Of a stretch of 64,000 bases of DNA, positions 1-11,225 are shown one piece after another. The DNA comes from Anisus vortex (taxonomy: Eukaryota; Mollusca; Gastropoda; Planorbidae). The first letter of the stretch is position 1. Each line of letters starts with the position of its first letter. The position numbers and the translations under genes are program-made. The notes beneath the pieces were generated by a model that worked only from the letters and a program-made list of their open reading frames with translations, did no database searches and had not been told where the DNA came from. The stretch spans positions 28,347,441-28,411,440 of the forward strand of contig OX421506.1 of NCBI GenBank assembly GCA_949126835.1, given 5' to 3'.

Positions 1-955
1 ACAATGCTATACGACAGTATAATAAATTTAAACAAAGGAAAGATAATCCAACCAATGATACACTACAGCATAATAAATTTAAACAAAGGAAAGATAATTC
101 AACCAATGCTACACTGCAGTATAATATATTTAAACAAAGGAAAGATAACCCAACCAATGCTACACTACAGTATAACATAAATTTAAACAAAGGAAAGATA
201 ATCCAACCAATGATACACTACAGCATAATCAATTTAAACAAAGGAAAGATAATTCAACCAATGCTACACTACAGTATAATATATTTAAACAAAGGAAAGA
301 TAATCCAACCAATTCTACATTACAGTAAAATAAATTTAAACAAAGGAAAGATAATCCAACCAATTCTACATTACAGTAAAATAAATTTTTACAAAGGAAA
401 GATAATCCAGACAATGCTACATTACAGTATAATAAATTTAAACAAGGGAAAGACAATCCAGCCAATGCTACATTACAGTATAATAAATTTATACAAAGCA
501 AAGATAACCCAAGCAATGCTACACTACAGTATAATAAATTTAAACAAAGGAAAGATAATTCAACCAATGCTACACTACAGTATAATACATTTAAACAAAG
601 GAAAGATAACCCAACCCATGCTACACTACAGTATAACATAAATTTAAACAAAGGAAAGATAATCCAACCAATGCTACACTACAGTAAAATAAAGTTTAAC
701 AAAGGAAAGATAATCCAGACAATGGATCCAATGCTACCCTACAGTATAATAAATTTAAACAAAGGAAAGATAATCCAACCAATGCTACCCTACAGTATAA
801 TAAATTTAAACAAAGGAAAGATAATCCAACCAATGCTACACTACAGTATAATAAATTTAAACAAGGAATACACAAACCAACCAATGCTACACTACAGTAT
901 AATAAATTTAAACAAAGGAAAGATAACCCAACTAATGCTACAATACAATCAATTA
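1..955. repeat. 51-bp minisatellite, about 18-19 copies, cut by left edge
   Basis: A 51-bp unit (core CCAATGCTACACTACAGTAT followed by AATAAATTTAAACAAAGGAA and AGATAAT) repeats head to tail from base 1. Units start with CAATG at 2, 53, 104, 155 and 208; a few units are 53 bp. Because 51 is a multiple of 3 and the unit lacks stops in one plus and one minus frame, it yields ORFs with a 17-residue period (210-641, 671-1000 plus; 229-651, 696-974 minus). I treat these as non-coding. The array continues beyond the left end. Confidence 0.95.
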
Positions 956-1000
956 TATAAACCTCTGTGCCCAATCATTATTAAAAATATAAATAAATAA

Positions 1001-1329
1001 TGTCAGTAAAAAAAAGAATTTTTATTTAACAACATTACTCAAGATGGGAATGAATAGATGGAAGGTCAAAAGATAGATGGAATGTTGAATTTAAATTTAA
1101 AGAACATTAAGTTTATATATATATATATACTGTACCGTATATTGAAGTATACATCATAATATTTTTTATCACTAGATTAGACAAAACGACTTTATATTTG
1201 ACTACATATATATGACTACACCATATTTTAGATTAAATCCTTGCATATATATATAAAACTGGCATTTATAAGTTTTATTCATTTGTTGTTTGTTTAAATA
1301 TTATGTGGAGTTTGTTTTATCTCTTAGCC
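1001..1329. other. AT-rich spacer, no gene seen
   Basis: Low-complexity AT-rich DNA with a short (TA)n run near 1115-1130. No coding region or element was recognised between the minisatellite and the MITE. Confidence 0.6.
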
Positions 1330-1640
1330 CAGGGGTCTCCAAACTACGGCCCGCGGGCCTCTCATCCGGCCGGTGGAGACCTTTTTATTTTTTTATTTGC
1401 AAGAAATGTCTGCTATTTTGGCACCCAGGAAACAATTTCACCATTCCCACTAATACAGGTGTTCATGTATAGTGTATCAGTGTGTTATTAAATAATAACT
1501 GTATAAAATAATATTAAATAAATAATTAAAAACAACATGTTTTGATTCTTTTTTATTTGGACCTAGAGTGTGTGGTCGGCCCCCGAACTGCTGTTTTATA
1601 GTTATTGCAGCCCTCGGGCTGAAAAGTTTGGAGACCCCTG
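1330..1640. mobile_element. hAT-type MITE with terminal inverted repeats
   Basis: A 311-bp element begins CAGGGGTCTCCAAACT and ends with the exact reverse complement AGTTTGGAGACCCCTG. Subterminal GC-rich blocks (ACGGCCCGCGGGCC at the left, GTCGGCCCCCGAACTG inside the right) are typical of non-autonomous hAT elements. The flanks TCTTAGCC and TCTTAAGT share only their first five bases, so the 8-bp target duplication has decayed. The two small overlapping ORFs at 1290-1491 fall in it and are not genes. Confidence 0.85.
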
Positions 1641-2831
1641 TCTTAAGTCAATAAAAACACAATACAGGCATCATAAATTTATTTAAGACAACTGGGTTGG
1701 GCCTTGGAGTAGCATCAAACTTAAAGCTTCCTAAAAAAATTAGTTAGGCCTACACTGCCAGTATACAGTGATCAATGGCTGCATTGATAACAACTAAAAA
1801 AGTCAATGTTGTCAAAACTAGTTAATCTTTATAACATGACAGCCTGATAGATGGAAATGTAAAAAAGTGTATTTTTTTAAAATATATAAATACCGGAGAT
1901 GTGTCACTAGCTCAAGTGACTCAATATATTCTATTTAAAATTGCTGTACCCATTTTTCACTTTAGAAAAGTTAACTTCATGAAGAAGTTTGAACAATAGT
2001 TAAAGGCCAATATATGTATATGATATGTATACAAAAAATTATACATGAATATAAATGTATACAATAAATAAATAAATTCAAGGTTTATAAACAAACAAAA
2101 AATCACACTGAAATAAAAAGGTTACAATTTTGTCCAAAATGTTACAGCAAGATGATACTCAATATACCCGGTATGAATAAAACATAATAACCTACAGATG
2201 AATGCAAAAGAAATAAAAAAAAATGAAAAAAGGCAATGTATTTTTGTTAAGGGGTTTTGGAAATTTAAACAAAAATTTTTATTTTATTTTGACAGAGGAA
2301 TGATTTGTAGAGGTCTTTTGTTGTCATAGTTATGCTTAAAAATTCATCTATTAATCCAATTAATTAATAAGTGAGCCATTAGTTTTTCTAAAAAAAAATT
2401 TTCTGTGTGTAAAGGAGGAGACAGAGCATCACACAAGAAGATTGTGTGGCTTTGTTAATGCCCACCCAATGTTTTTCTAGTTTTTCCTTTACTTCTCCCC
2501 GATGAAAGAAATCATGTTATGCAGTGTTTATAAAAATAACCTTGATAGCCACAGAAAATAATAACGCAAATGATTACAGCAACTTTAGATCAAATTCTGT
2601 ACTAAATGCTAATTAAAGGTTTGCGCTTGGTGAAAAGCAAATAAAGCTCAAACAAAAATAATATGCTCATTATCATCATCTTTGATGGAGACATAAGCCA
2701 GAATCAAGATTTTTCCACACATCCCAGTCCTAAGATAATTTTCTTCTAGCTGTCTACAGTTCCTTACCATCACACTGATGTCTGCTTTCAGTTCACATCT
2801 CATAACGTTTTGTCTTTTTTTTTGTCTTGGG
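1641..2831. other. AT-rich intergenic DNA, nothing recognised
   Basis: No ORF with plausible content, tandem repeat or terminal-repeat element was recognised here. It is the 3' flank of the minus-strand ankyrin gene, so it may hold 3' UTR sequence. Confidence 0.5.
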
Positions 2832-3085
2832 GGATAGTTTCAGAGCCATAAGGGCAGTGAAGCTGTGTTCACCAGTTTCTGTGGCCATGGCATACTAGGG
2901 GAGTTGTGTGGCCAGCACAATGCCCAACCACCTTTACTTTTCCCTAACTACCGTCACATACCGATCAGAGGTGGATAGACACAGAGACCCCTCTAGACCT
3001 GAGATCAGATCCTAGCCTTCACCAGGATTTGAACCCTGGACCTTCGGTATGCCAGCCGAACTTGCAGCAGAGCCACCGTGCTTCA
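2832..3085 (-). mobile_element. tRNA-derived SINE (family 1)
   Basis: Read on the minus strand, this copy starts with a tRNA-like head carrying a B-box-like stretch (GGGTTCAAATCC) followed by TGGTGAAGGCTAGG, then the family body and the tail complementary to CACCAGTTTCTGTGGCCA. The same sequence recurs at least a dozen times in the window. It lies just downstream of the ankyrin gene; a short ORF at 3012-3212 spans it and is not a gene. Confidence 0.85.
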
Positions 3086-3177
3086 TAATCCTTATAATAC
3101 TATATCTCATAATATCAACAACTGCAGGCAAAAATAATTTTCTTTTAATGTACATGGCAGGCTGAATTAGGGTCAAA

Positions 3178-5661
3178 TTATTGGAATTTGAAGCAACGAC
3201 CTTTGCAAACAATACAATTTTTGCATTTCACCACACGTGTGCCGCACGGCCAGTTATACAGTAAAGGTCTTGGCGAAGGCATTTTTTCATACATCCCAGG
3301 ATCAGGACACAGAGGAATCTCATCCCAGTGCTCAGAGCAGAGCTTTGTCATAACTTCTCGAAACATCAACATGCTCCTGAGTTTCTTTGGCAGCTGGCAC
3401 TTCTTGATCCGCTTCTTTCTTTCAGGGTCTGGGCCCAGAAGAGAGGACACCGTGATGAAGCACAGGCGGACCAGGGGCCAGGGCTGAGAGTAGACGCTCT
3501 TCATGGCATAGGTGATCTCCTGTCGCTGCGGGTTAGCCCAATGGGATGAAGGGCCCAAGACTGAACCGTCACTCAAGGGAGGCCTGACTGTGTCGTGGAC
3601 AGTCAAATAGCCGACAGCGAGAAAGTACTTTAAAAATTCTATGCGGTTTGCATAATACGTGGCAGCTAAGAAAGCATATTTTGGATCTGGTGTTTGTGAA
3701 AAATGTATGTCAGGCATAAATCCTTCCAAAATGAGATTCTGCAGTGTCTCCTTTTTATCATAAATAATTAAGTAACGAATGTCCTCATACTGAAATTTAA
3801 ACCCTTTGTGCTTCGATAGAAGCTCCAACACTAAATTATTTTTGTAGTACAAACCAAGAGAAAAAGGGGATTTCCCATTAAATGTTCCTATATTTGGATT
3901 GGCACCTGACTCTAACAAAAAGGCCACTAGGGCCCTAGACCCTGGTTCAGGGCCTATTGACAAAGTTAATGCCGACTTGCCACTGTTGTTCACTGCATTA
4001 ATGTCTGCTCCATGCTTCAGTAGTAATTTCAGTTTGGACAAGTCTGAAGAGCCCACGGTGGCATACATGAATGCAGTTGTGCCGCTCTTGTCTCGGATCC
4101 GAACATCGGCTCCATAGTTCAGGACAGTTTCCATCATGAGAATGTCACATTTACTAAACACAGATTCTATTAAGGTTATCAGTAATGTTTTACCATCGTT
4201 GTCTGCTGAATTTATATCTGCGCCTCTCTCTACTAAAAACCTAACATTGTTCTGAAGACTGTTTAAGGCAGCAAAAGTCAGAGCGCTGTGACCGGCACCG
4301 TCAACTGCTGAAATTCTGGCCCCATATGCTATCAACTTTTCCATAATTGGGATGGAATTCTTCATTAACGCTGCAGCCATCAAGGGTGTTTTTCCAAACA
4401 TGTCACCAATATTTACTTCACCACCTGCACCCAATAAGATCTCTAGACAGAGGTCCAGTTTTACTGTGTAAAGCTCCAACTTAGAACTTGTGTCATCTCC
4501 CTCTTTGTGATTCAGTCTTGCATTCAGAAGGTAAGCCAAAGCTGTATTGCCTTTTGCATCTCTAATGTTAACATCACATCCTGCGTGGATCAGCATTTTC
4601 ATGAGGTAGTCATCACCAAACATGGAGGCGTACATAAAAGCTGTTCTGCCCTGGTTGCACTGTGCGTTCAAGTTAATGCTTGAACTGTTGAACAGCAAGC
4701 ATTTGATGCAGCTGGAGTATCTTTTCTCAACTGCTATGAGCAGCGCTGTCTTGCCATATTTGTCTTTCTGATGAGTGGTAGCGCCACCCTGCACAAGGGC
4801 ATCAACAAATGTCACATAGCCAGATTTCACTGCCCTCATGAGAGCTGTGAATCCATCGCAGTCTTGCAAATCAAGTTTAGCCCCAGCTTTTATTAATAGT
4901 TTAAGGGCTTCAAAATCCTCTGTTTTAACTGCAATCATTAGTGGCGTTAGATGTTTTCTATCTGGCAAGTTAATATCAGCTCCTGACTCAACAAGAGTGC
5001 GAAAGCATTCAAACTCTCTGTCTACTGACGCAAGCACTGCAGTTCTTCCTTGTCTATCCAAGGCATTCAAATCTACCCCCGCACTAATAACTATCTTCAA
5101 ACAATTAACTCTACATGTCATGACAGCTCTATATAAAGGTGTACCACCATTATAATCGACACACTGCAAAGAAGCGCCAGATGAAATTAGTATCTCCAAG
5201 CATTCCGAATGCCCTTCATCAATAGCTATTAGTAGTGCAGTCTTACCTCTGATGTCCTTGACCTCAAGATTACAGTCACGGCTAATTAAGAGTTTTAAGC
5301 ACTCAAGTTGATTATTATGGGTTCCTATCATGGCTGCAGTCATTCCATATCCATCAACAAGATCCAAGCCTGCCCCTGACTCTATTAAACATTTTGAGAT
5401 GTTTAAATCTCCTTTCTCGGTGGCTAACATCAACACAGTCTGCTTTGATCTGTGACTTTTATTGACATTCGCCCCACGTTCTAAAAGTGTTGTCACTGCG
5501 AGGAGATCTCCTTTTTCCACTGCAAACCATAAGGCAGTCTTGCTCAGGGCATCAGTAGCGTCAATATCAAAGAGTGGATCTGACAAAATTTGTTTCAATA
5601 AGTCTGCATCACCCTTGCTTGCTACTTCAAATAGCTTTGATGGTCCACATTTTCTATCCAT
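3178..5661 (-). CDS. Ankyrin-repeat protein with SOCS box (ASB-like)
   Basis: This 827-residue ORF has about 15-16 ankyrin repeats from residue ~10 to ~610, seen as a 33-residue period with GKTALLIA, GADIN and TPLMIA cores. A degenerate stretch runs from 610 to 720, and a SOCS box lies near 725-765. The box has a BC-box-like PLVRLCFITVSSLLG and a Cul5-box-like QLPKKLRSML. In the ASB family the ankyrin stack binds substrate and the SOCS box recruits elongin B/C and cullin-5, so a cytosolic ubiquitin-ligase adaptor is likely; no substrate can be inferred. The chain ends in a 60-residue tail with five cysteines spaced C-x6-C-x2-C-x2-C-x3-C. The start ATG at 5661 fits the first helix of the repeat stack. 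An acceptor-like sequence (TTATTGTTTTTAG) ends about 18 bp upstream and the frame stays open to it, so a 5' UTR or extra N-terminal exon is possible. Confidence 0.9.
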   Translation of the reverse strand: MDRKCGPSKLFEVASKGDADLLKQILSDPLFDIDATDALSKTALWFAVEKGDLLAVTTLLERGANVNKSHRSKQTVLMLATEKGDLNISKCLIESGAGLDLVDGYGMTAAMIGTHNNQLECLKLLISRDCNLEVKDIRGKTALLIAIDEGHSECLEILISSGASLQCVDYNGGTPLYRAVMTCRVNCLKIVISAGVDLNALDRQGRTAVLASVDREFECFRTLVESGADINLPDRKHLTPLMIAVKTEDFEALKLLIKAGAKLDLQDCDGFTALMRAVKSGYVTFVDALVQGGATTHQKDKYGKTALLIAVEKRYSSCIKCLLFNSSSINLNAQCNQGRTAFMYASMFGDDYLMKMLIHAGCDVNIRDAKGNTALAYLLNARLNHKEGDDTSSKLELYTVKLDLCLEILLGAGGEVNIGDMFGKTPLMAAALMKNSIPIMEKLIAYGARISAVDGAGHSALTFAALNSLQNNVRFLVERGADINSADNDGKTLLITLIESVFSKCDILMMETVLNYGADVRIRDKSGTTAFMYATVGSSDLSKLKLLLKHGADINAVNNSGKSALTLSIGPEPGSRALVAFLLESGANPNIGTFNGKSPFSLGLYYKNNLVLELLSKHKGFKFQYEDIRYLIIYDKKETLQNLILEGFMPDIHFSQTPDPKYAFLAATYYANRIEFLKYFLAVGYLTVHDTVRPPLSDGSVLGPSSHWANPQRQEITYAMKSVYSQPWPLVRLCFITVSSLLGPDPERKKRIKKCQLPKKLRSMLMFREVMTKLCSEHWDEIPLCPDPGMYEKMPSPRPLLYNWPCGTRVVKCKNCIVCKGRCFKFQ

Positions 5662-5680
5662 TTCATAACTAGAAAGCCTA
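5660..5680 (-). other. Probable 3' splice site just 5' of the ankyrin gene start
   Basis: On the minus strand a pyrimidine-rich run ending TTTTTAG lies immediately before GCTTTCTAGTTATGAAATGG, which contains the chosen ATG. This suggests the coding exon is preceded by an intron. An out-of-frame ATG five bases upstream of the chosen start overlaps it. Confidence 0.45.
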
Positions 5681-5968
5681 AAAACAATAAAATAACATCA
5701 TTAGTAGACATTAGTCACTGACAAATGAAAATAAAATGTTATTCTTTTAAAATTCTTGTTGAGCCATGGTTAATGATAATGGGAATTAATTGTAGCTTAT
5801 CCTGGTGTAGGCCTAGACATAGTAGTTACATAAAATGTTATAAAAATGACATGTAAAAAAAACAAAGATACCATACATCATGAACTATTTGCACAATATG
5901 ACATTGTATGAACTTGTTTTCATCCCTGAAGCCTTACTTGGACTAACTTGCATGGGTTGTTGTTACAT

Positions 5969-6207
5969 TCTATCTTATCTTATGTCTTATAGGCCTATAT
6001 TATTATATTTAATTATTATAGACGCTCATTCTCTAAAGAAGATTACTGCATCCTACGCTCATCCATTACTACTAATCTCATCCATTACTACTAAAAATAG
6101 TAAAAATGCAAGACTAGACTCGGACCACGGATGAGCGTAGGACGCAATAATCTTCTTTATAGAAGGAGCGTCTGTAGTGTAGGCTATATAAGACATAAGA
6201 TAATCAA
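5969..6207. repeat. Long imperfect inverted repeat (fold-back)
   Basis: The left arm (about 5969-6066, including CTTATCTTATGTCTTATA and GATTACTGCATCCTACGCTC) pairs with the right arm (about 6129-6207, including GAGCGTAGGACGCAATAATC and AAGACATAAGATAA). The spacer is about 60 bp. The arm sequence is the 3' tail of the LINE family also seen at 31005-31090 and 36355-36480, so this looks like two tails head to head. Confidence 0.75.
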
Positions 6208-6451
6208 TTATAATCATGATAAATCATGTCATGGCCATAACTGGCATAACTTATGCCTCAACTTATGGAAGTTATGGCACTATTTATTATGCCTATGCCA
6301 TGGCTTATTCTGAATTTGTTCTAATTTTTACAATGTTTTCTTTAGTTGATGAATCCCATACACATGATGCATATTCTAGTAGGCCTATAGGCCTAACTAA
6401 TGTGAGATAGCATTTTAATTTTATATTCTTACCTTTTGTTTTGTAGTTTTG

Positions 6452-6872
6452 TTACATCATTACGTATCGTAGGTTTTGATGTCCGACGTTTGTTTACTTT
6501 CTTTTTACAGTGTTGACACTTTCATGACCTATATTATAATGTACTGAGTTTGCTTAATTTATAATGAGGTCAAAAAGTAAATTATAGTTTCGCATTTTAT
6601 CTGATATGTTTCTTGCATATGATTACCGTATATATGGGATAAGAAAAGTTTTGTCCTGCTGTTTAAGTGAACATTGAAGCATTGTAATAGATTGTTTTTG
6701 TGTTTTATTTCTAAGTTTGAATTTAATGCCTTATGTATTAATACTACTTTAATCTTTGCCTTTCTGTCCTGTAGTGTTTCTAGGTTTAGTTATTTAACTG
6801 ATTTATTGAATTTTTCTATAACTGACAGTCAGTGACAGTCACTTATGTTTTTTACTCATCTCAAAGTTCCTC
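6452..6872 (-). mobile_element. LINE 3' fragment (family A)
   Basis: Read on the minus strand it encodes a broken C-terminal piece of a non-LTR retrotransposon polyprotein (TLEDRKAKIKVVLIHKAL and further). The same fragment is repeated almost identically at 9736-10120 and more distantly at 30995-31470. Confidence 0.75.
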
Positions 6873-7514
6873 ACCTGGGATCTGCTCATGGAGTCACCAA
6901 TAACTTTTGTCCATTGTATTTAATTTTATTATTGTAAATGTTCATTTAATGTATTTTATGATTCTTTGACTTGAATATGAAGTTACTAAGCAAAATATTA
7001 ATGTGTAACATTGAAATATAAAATACAACCTGAAAAGACATGTATAATTAACATGCATGGACTGCTAGGGCTAACCTAATGGTTTAAAATTGTATATTAT
7101 ATTGTTTTGCCTTGTTAGTTTACTGTGATTATTGCTGAGCAATGTTAAGTTTAAAAGAAAAATGTAAAGCTTATACAATCTCATCTATAATATTATACAG
7201 TGAGCCTTTCCTGTTTTAGTCCAAATTCCAAATTGATCTTTGAGTTCAGGTCTATTCATGAATTCAGCTTTCGTAAATAGACTCTCTATAGCAGCGTCTC
7301 GATAAGGGGCTACTCAGTCTGGATAGATAACCTTTTTTTCTTTCTTAATTCAGTAGATGGATAGGCCTAGGGTGCAATAATCTTCCGTAGAGACGGAGCG
7401 TCTGTAACATATAAGATAAGAAGATCTAGGCTTGTTATGATTATCTTAGATGTTTTTATTGTATAGTATTCATTTTATTTTTGTAATAGGCAAATACGTT
7501 TCTATGCCAAAAAA

Positions 7515-7760
7515 GCCATCACTTGCTCGTTAGTCTTAAAAGATGATTACCAAGCAGGTTTCGTGCTCTGCAGGGTTTATCTTCTAAGTTTACAGACGTT
7601 CCTTCTCGATAGAAAATTATTACGTCCACTAGGCTCAAAACTCCTGCAGGGCGGCAGGGATTGGTTGTCAGCAGGTTAGAACCCGGGCCGTTTCGTTGGC
7701 AGTCTGGTGAACTAACGTCCACAGGACAAGCCTGCCTGTTTGCTGCGGGCCACAGTGTGG
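7515..7760 (-). mobile_element. tRNA-derived SINE (family 2)
   Basis: On the minus strand there is a B-box-like GGGTTCTAACC, then GGAGTTTTGAGCCTAGTGG and a tail ACGTAATAATTTTCTATCG. The same body occurs at 13388-13530, 53350-53510 and 54985-55046/55431-55475. A 101-residue ORF across it (7519-7824) is not a gene. Confidence 0.7.
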
Positions 7761-9735
7761 CTCTGAAAATACTATCCGCAAGACACATGTTGTGTCTGGG
7801 GATGAAGTGACTGTGAACCCACATCTATACCCTTGAGATCAAGCTTGCACATGTCTGATAAATCTGAGATGTAGACGACCCCGTGACCTGTAGATTTTTT
7901 TGCCATTGGCATAATCTGCATGTAGTAGGGCAAGTCCTTTGGGCTTCTTTCATCCTCGACCCTATATCTATTTTACAATTGTAATAGCTCAGAGGCAAAT
8001 AAGATAAAATTATTAAAAACCACAACTCAATGCAACAAAACAAATGCGAACCGTGTTTCAAATTAAAATCTATATAAAATACTGTATTTAAAAAATGAAA
8101 GCAACAATTTCTTTCAATCAAGTTTATTGTATCATAATTTAAAGTGCAGTAAAAAATTATGTACAAACGCATGGAGAAAGTGTATCTTTTGTCAGTGTTC
8201 TTTTTCCCCCCAAAAAAAAAAAATATGTATACTGTTATACATGTGCAAAAAGAATACTTTGATTTATGAAAGTATAATTATGCAAATATCAATATAATGA
8301 GTTGATTTAAACTTACAATAATTTTGATAAAGTGATATATATAACATAAGGATGACAAATGTTACCGGTACACACTTAAAAGCCTGGAATGGGTTAAATG
8401 TATGTTAACATTTCAAATCAGATTATTTTGCATATTTGTTTTAACTTCCAAACTCCATATACATTTTTATTTTTTTAGGTCTTATTACTTACTATAGATA
8501 AATCAGTTTGTTCATGTGACCAATAAGTCCTATTTGTTAAAGTTCATTTGTCACATACATATATATATAATTATATGGTACAACTTATGACATATGATGT
8601 AATAATGTTCCGTATAGAAGGAGCATCAATGTGGTAATTCAGATGGTATGTATTTTATGTTAAATTTTGTTAGTTCTTATGACAAATGCAGACTAACATA
8701 TGACATAAAAATATATATATATGACAAATTTTATAACTGACACATGCAGTAGTACACATGCTTGCACTAGTAGATATTTGTTTGCTAAAATATTCATTTT
8801 ACACATTGTCAATTAAATCTTAAAAACCTAGTATGTGGTGTTTTTTAGAAAAACTCCTGCATTACCAGTCTGGAGATTAAAGGTTCAAAGTTCAAATGTT
8901 GCCTGATGGGTCACTTGATGCCAGCTGGCGAAAGTAAAGCTCACCAGACATTGTGCTAGTCACACAACCCCCACGTATGTCATAGCCAATGCCATCACCC
9001 AGTTTCAACAACCTCACAGACCTTAAAATGGTTCTTAACTGACTAAATACATCTAATGTGCCTGATGGCTGTTTTAAGAAAATATGTTTGCAAGTGTATA
9101 TGAGACCAGGCTTCAGCTGAGATCTAGTAATAAGTGATAAGACAATCGTTCTTCTTCTTCCCAGATGATCTTTTTCATTCGGCGAGACTTAGTTCAATAT
9201 GACAGAGAACAAGAAGTCCTTTAGACAATAGCAGACTAGAACTGAGTAGCCTGGATATTAACCCTGAGGCTGCTTAATGTCTTTGAATAGATCAATAGAA
9301 AGACTTTTTTTTTTTTAAAGGAAACGGTTGGTAAATTTTTATATTTTTGAAAAAAAAAAAAAAAAAAGAAAATACAAACATCCAAAATTTACAAATCTAT
9401 TAATTTAAAAAAAAAAAACAATATGAGAAAATGAAATAACAAATGTAAAATATTCAAACTACATTTACAAGGAAACTATTTTCAACCAGTTCTGTAGCCT
9501 AAAAAAGAATATGTGTTTTACTAACATTATGATTCAAAGCAAAAACTGCAAAAAATGTTTATGCCAAGATTTATTTGTTAAAATACTGGGTTACAAATGC
9601 TTTTTATCTTTAATACAGTAACAATGGAGAAGAGACATAATTACCCTTTTAAAGGCCCACAAATTCCATCAAGCTTTGCGGTCAACTGTTTGTTTTGCAA
9701 ATGAGTACAGGGCTATTGTATAGTCCAGTATTTAT
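7761..9735. other. Repeat-poor AT-rich spacer
   Basis: No gene was recognised. It contains a diverged plus-strand SINE family-1 fragment around 8868-9015 (CACCAGACATTGTGCTAGTC and CACACAACC) and A-rich runs near 9345-9420. The ORF at 7825-8172 has no recognisable content. Confidence 0.5.
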
Positions 9736-10120
9736 TACATCATTACGTATCGTAGGTTTTGATGTCCGACGTTTGTTTACTTTCTTGACCTATATAATTT
9801 ACTGAGTTTGCTTAATTTATGAGGTCAAAAAGAAAATTATAATTTCGCATTTTATCTGATATGTTTCTTGCATATGATTAAAAATGGGATAAGAAAAGTT
9901 TTGTCCTGCTGTTTAAGTGAGCATTGAAGCATTGTAATAGATTGTTTTTGTGTTTTATTTTTAAGTTTGAAGTTAATGCCTTATGTATTAATACTACTTT
10001 AATCTTTGCCTTTCTGTCCTCTAGTGTTTCTAGGTTTAGTTATTTGACTGATTTATTGAATTTTTCTATAACTGACAGTCAGTGACAGTCACTTATGTTT
10101 TTTACTCATCTCAAAGTTCT
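9736..10120 (-). mobile_element. LINE 3' fragment (family A), second copy
   Basis: This is a direct repeat of 6452-6872 with small deletions, starting with the shared CATTACGTATCGTAGGTTTT on the plus strand. An A-rich block followed by ACAAACATCCAAAATTTACA flanks it on both sides (about 9337-9400 and 10132-10203), so it was inserted into or duplicated with that block. Confidence 0.75.
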
Positions 10121-11004
10121 ATAGAGACTAGAGATTTTTTATATTTTTGAAAAAAAAAAAAAAAAGAAAAAGAAAAAACAAACATCCAAAATTTACAAAT
10201 CTACCAGACCATACTTTGCCTACCGTGGGCGGACTCTGATGGGTTTCCCTGGACACAAGGGAAAAATTTCTTCCCTGGTCTTGACTCAAGGCCTGGGACA
10301 CTCACATGATCCAAGTTTCCCAACAGAAGAAAAAACATAAGCCCATTTTTTATCATAACGTATTGATGTAATGCTACATTAAAACTTTCATTTAGAGAAG
10401 TTCCACAGAATATGATGCTGTTACTATTTCAGTCACCATTTCACTAACCTATTGACTATTTCAGATGAACTTCACTATTTTACCTCACACTTCACATACT
10501 CAAACAAAATCTCAATATATAAAAAAATTGTGATTCAGTTATTTTAACACATTCCAAAGAACCGTAATAACTGCATACAGCCTACAGCGCTGACAGAAGA
10601 GCTATTGACAACTGACACTACAGTTATTCATCAAAACAGACTAAATTACTTTGAAATTATTCAACCCTACAGCTTCAGCTAAACAGGAAGAGAACTTTGT
10701 GACTGATATCACTGTGTTTCAATCACTCTTAACTTCACTTTAAGGAGGCAAGAATATTTTGGAGGCATGGGAGTAGCCAAGGAAACGACTCAATCAACAC
10801 AATTTTTTAAAAAGTAAAAATGTTGCAATTAACCGCTTATAACTTTTCATCAATGATCATACATAGAATTATATAACGATAATAAAAAATACTCCAACAC
10901 TCACAGTTGATACAGAGGTACAACTAGGATTCACACAGAAATAATGTGACTTTTATTTAATTCATTCAAATTTGATTTACAATTTGAGTTTTTTTTTAAA
11001 AAGG

Positions 11005-11225
11005 GGCACAAAGGTCAAGTGGCAGCATGCCCGACTGGCTCAACAAAGGTCCTTGTATCAAATCCTGGAGAAGGCTATGATTTTCTCCCCAGGTCTAGAG
11101 GGATGTCTAGAGACTATCAAGCCCTGACATTACTTAGGTTAGACTAAGACAGGCTGGGCATTGTCTGTGCCACACCTTCCCCTAATATGCAGTGATCATG
11201 GAAACTCATTAATGCTGCTTCACAT
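11005..11225 (+). mobile_element. tRNA-derived SINE (family 1), plus orientation
   Basis: Head GTGGCAGCATGCCCGACTGG, a B-box-like stretch ATCAAATCCTGGAGAAGGCT, then CCCAGGTCTAGAGGGATGTC and the family tail. It is diverged relative to the copy at 19895-20160. Confidence 0.7.

Noticed and set aside
210..1000. ORFs of 92-143 codons with MLHYSIINLNKGK period
   Set aside because: Products of the 51-bp minisatellite, with matching ORFs on the opposite strand.
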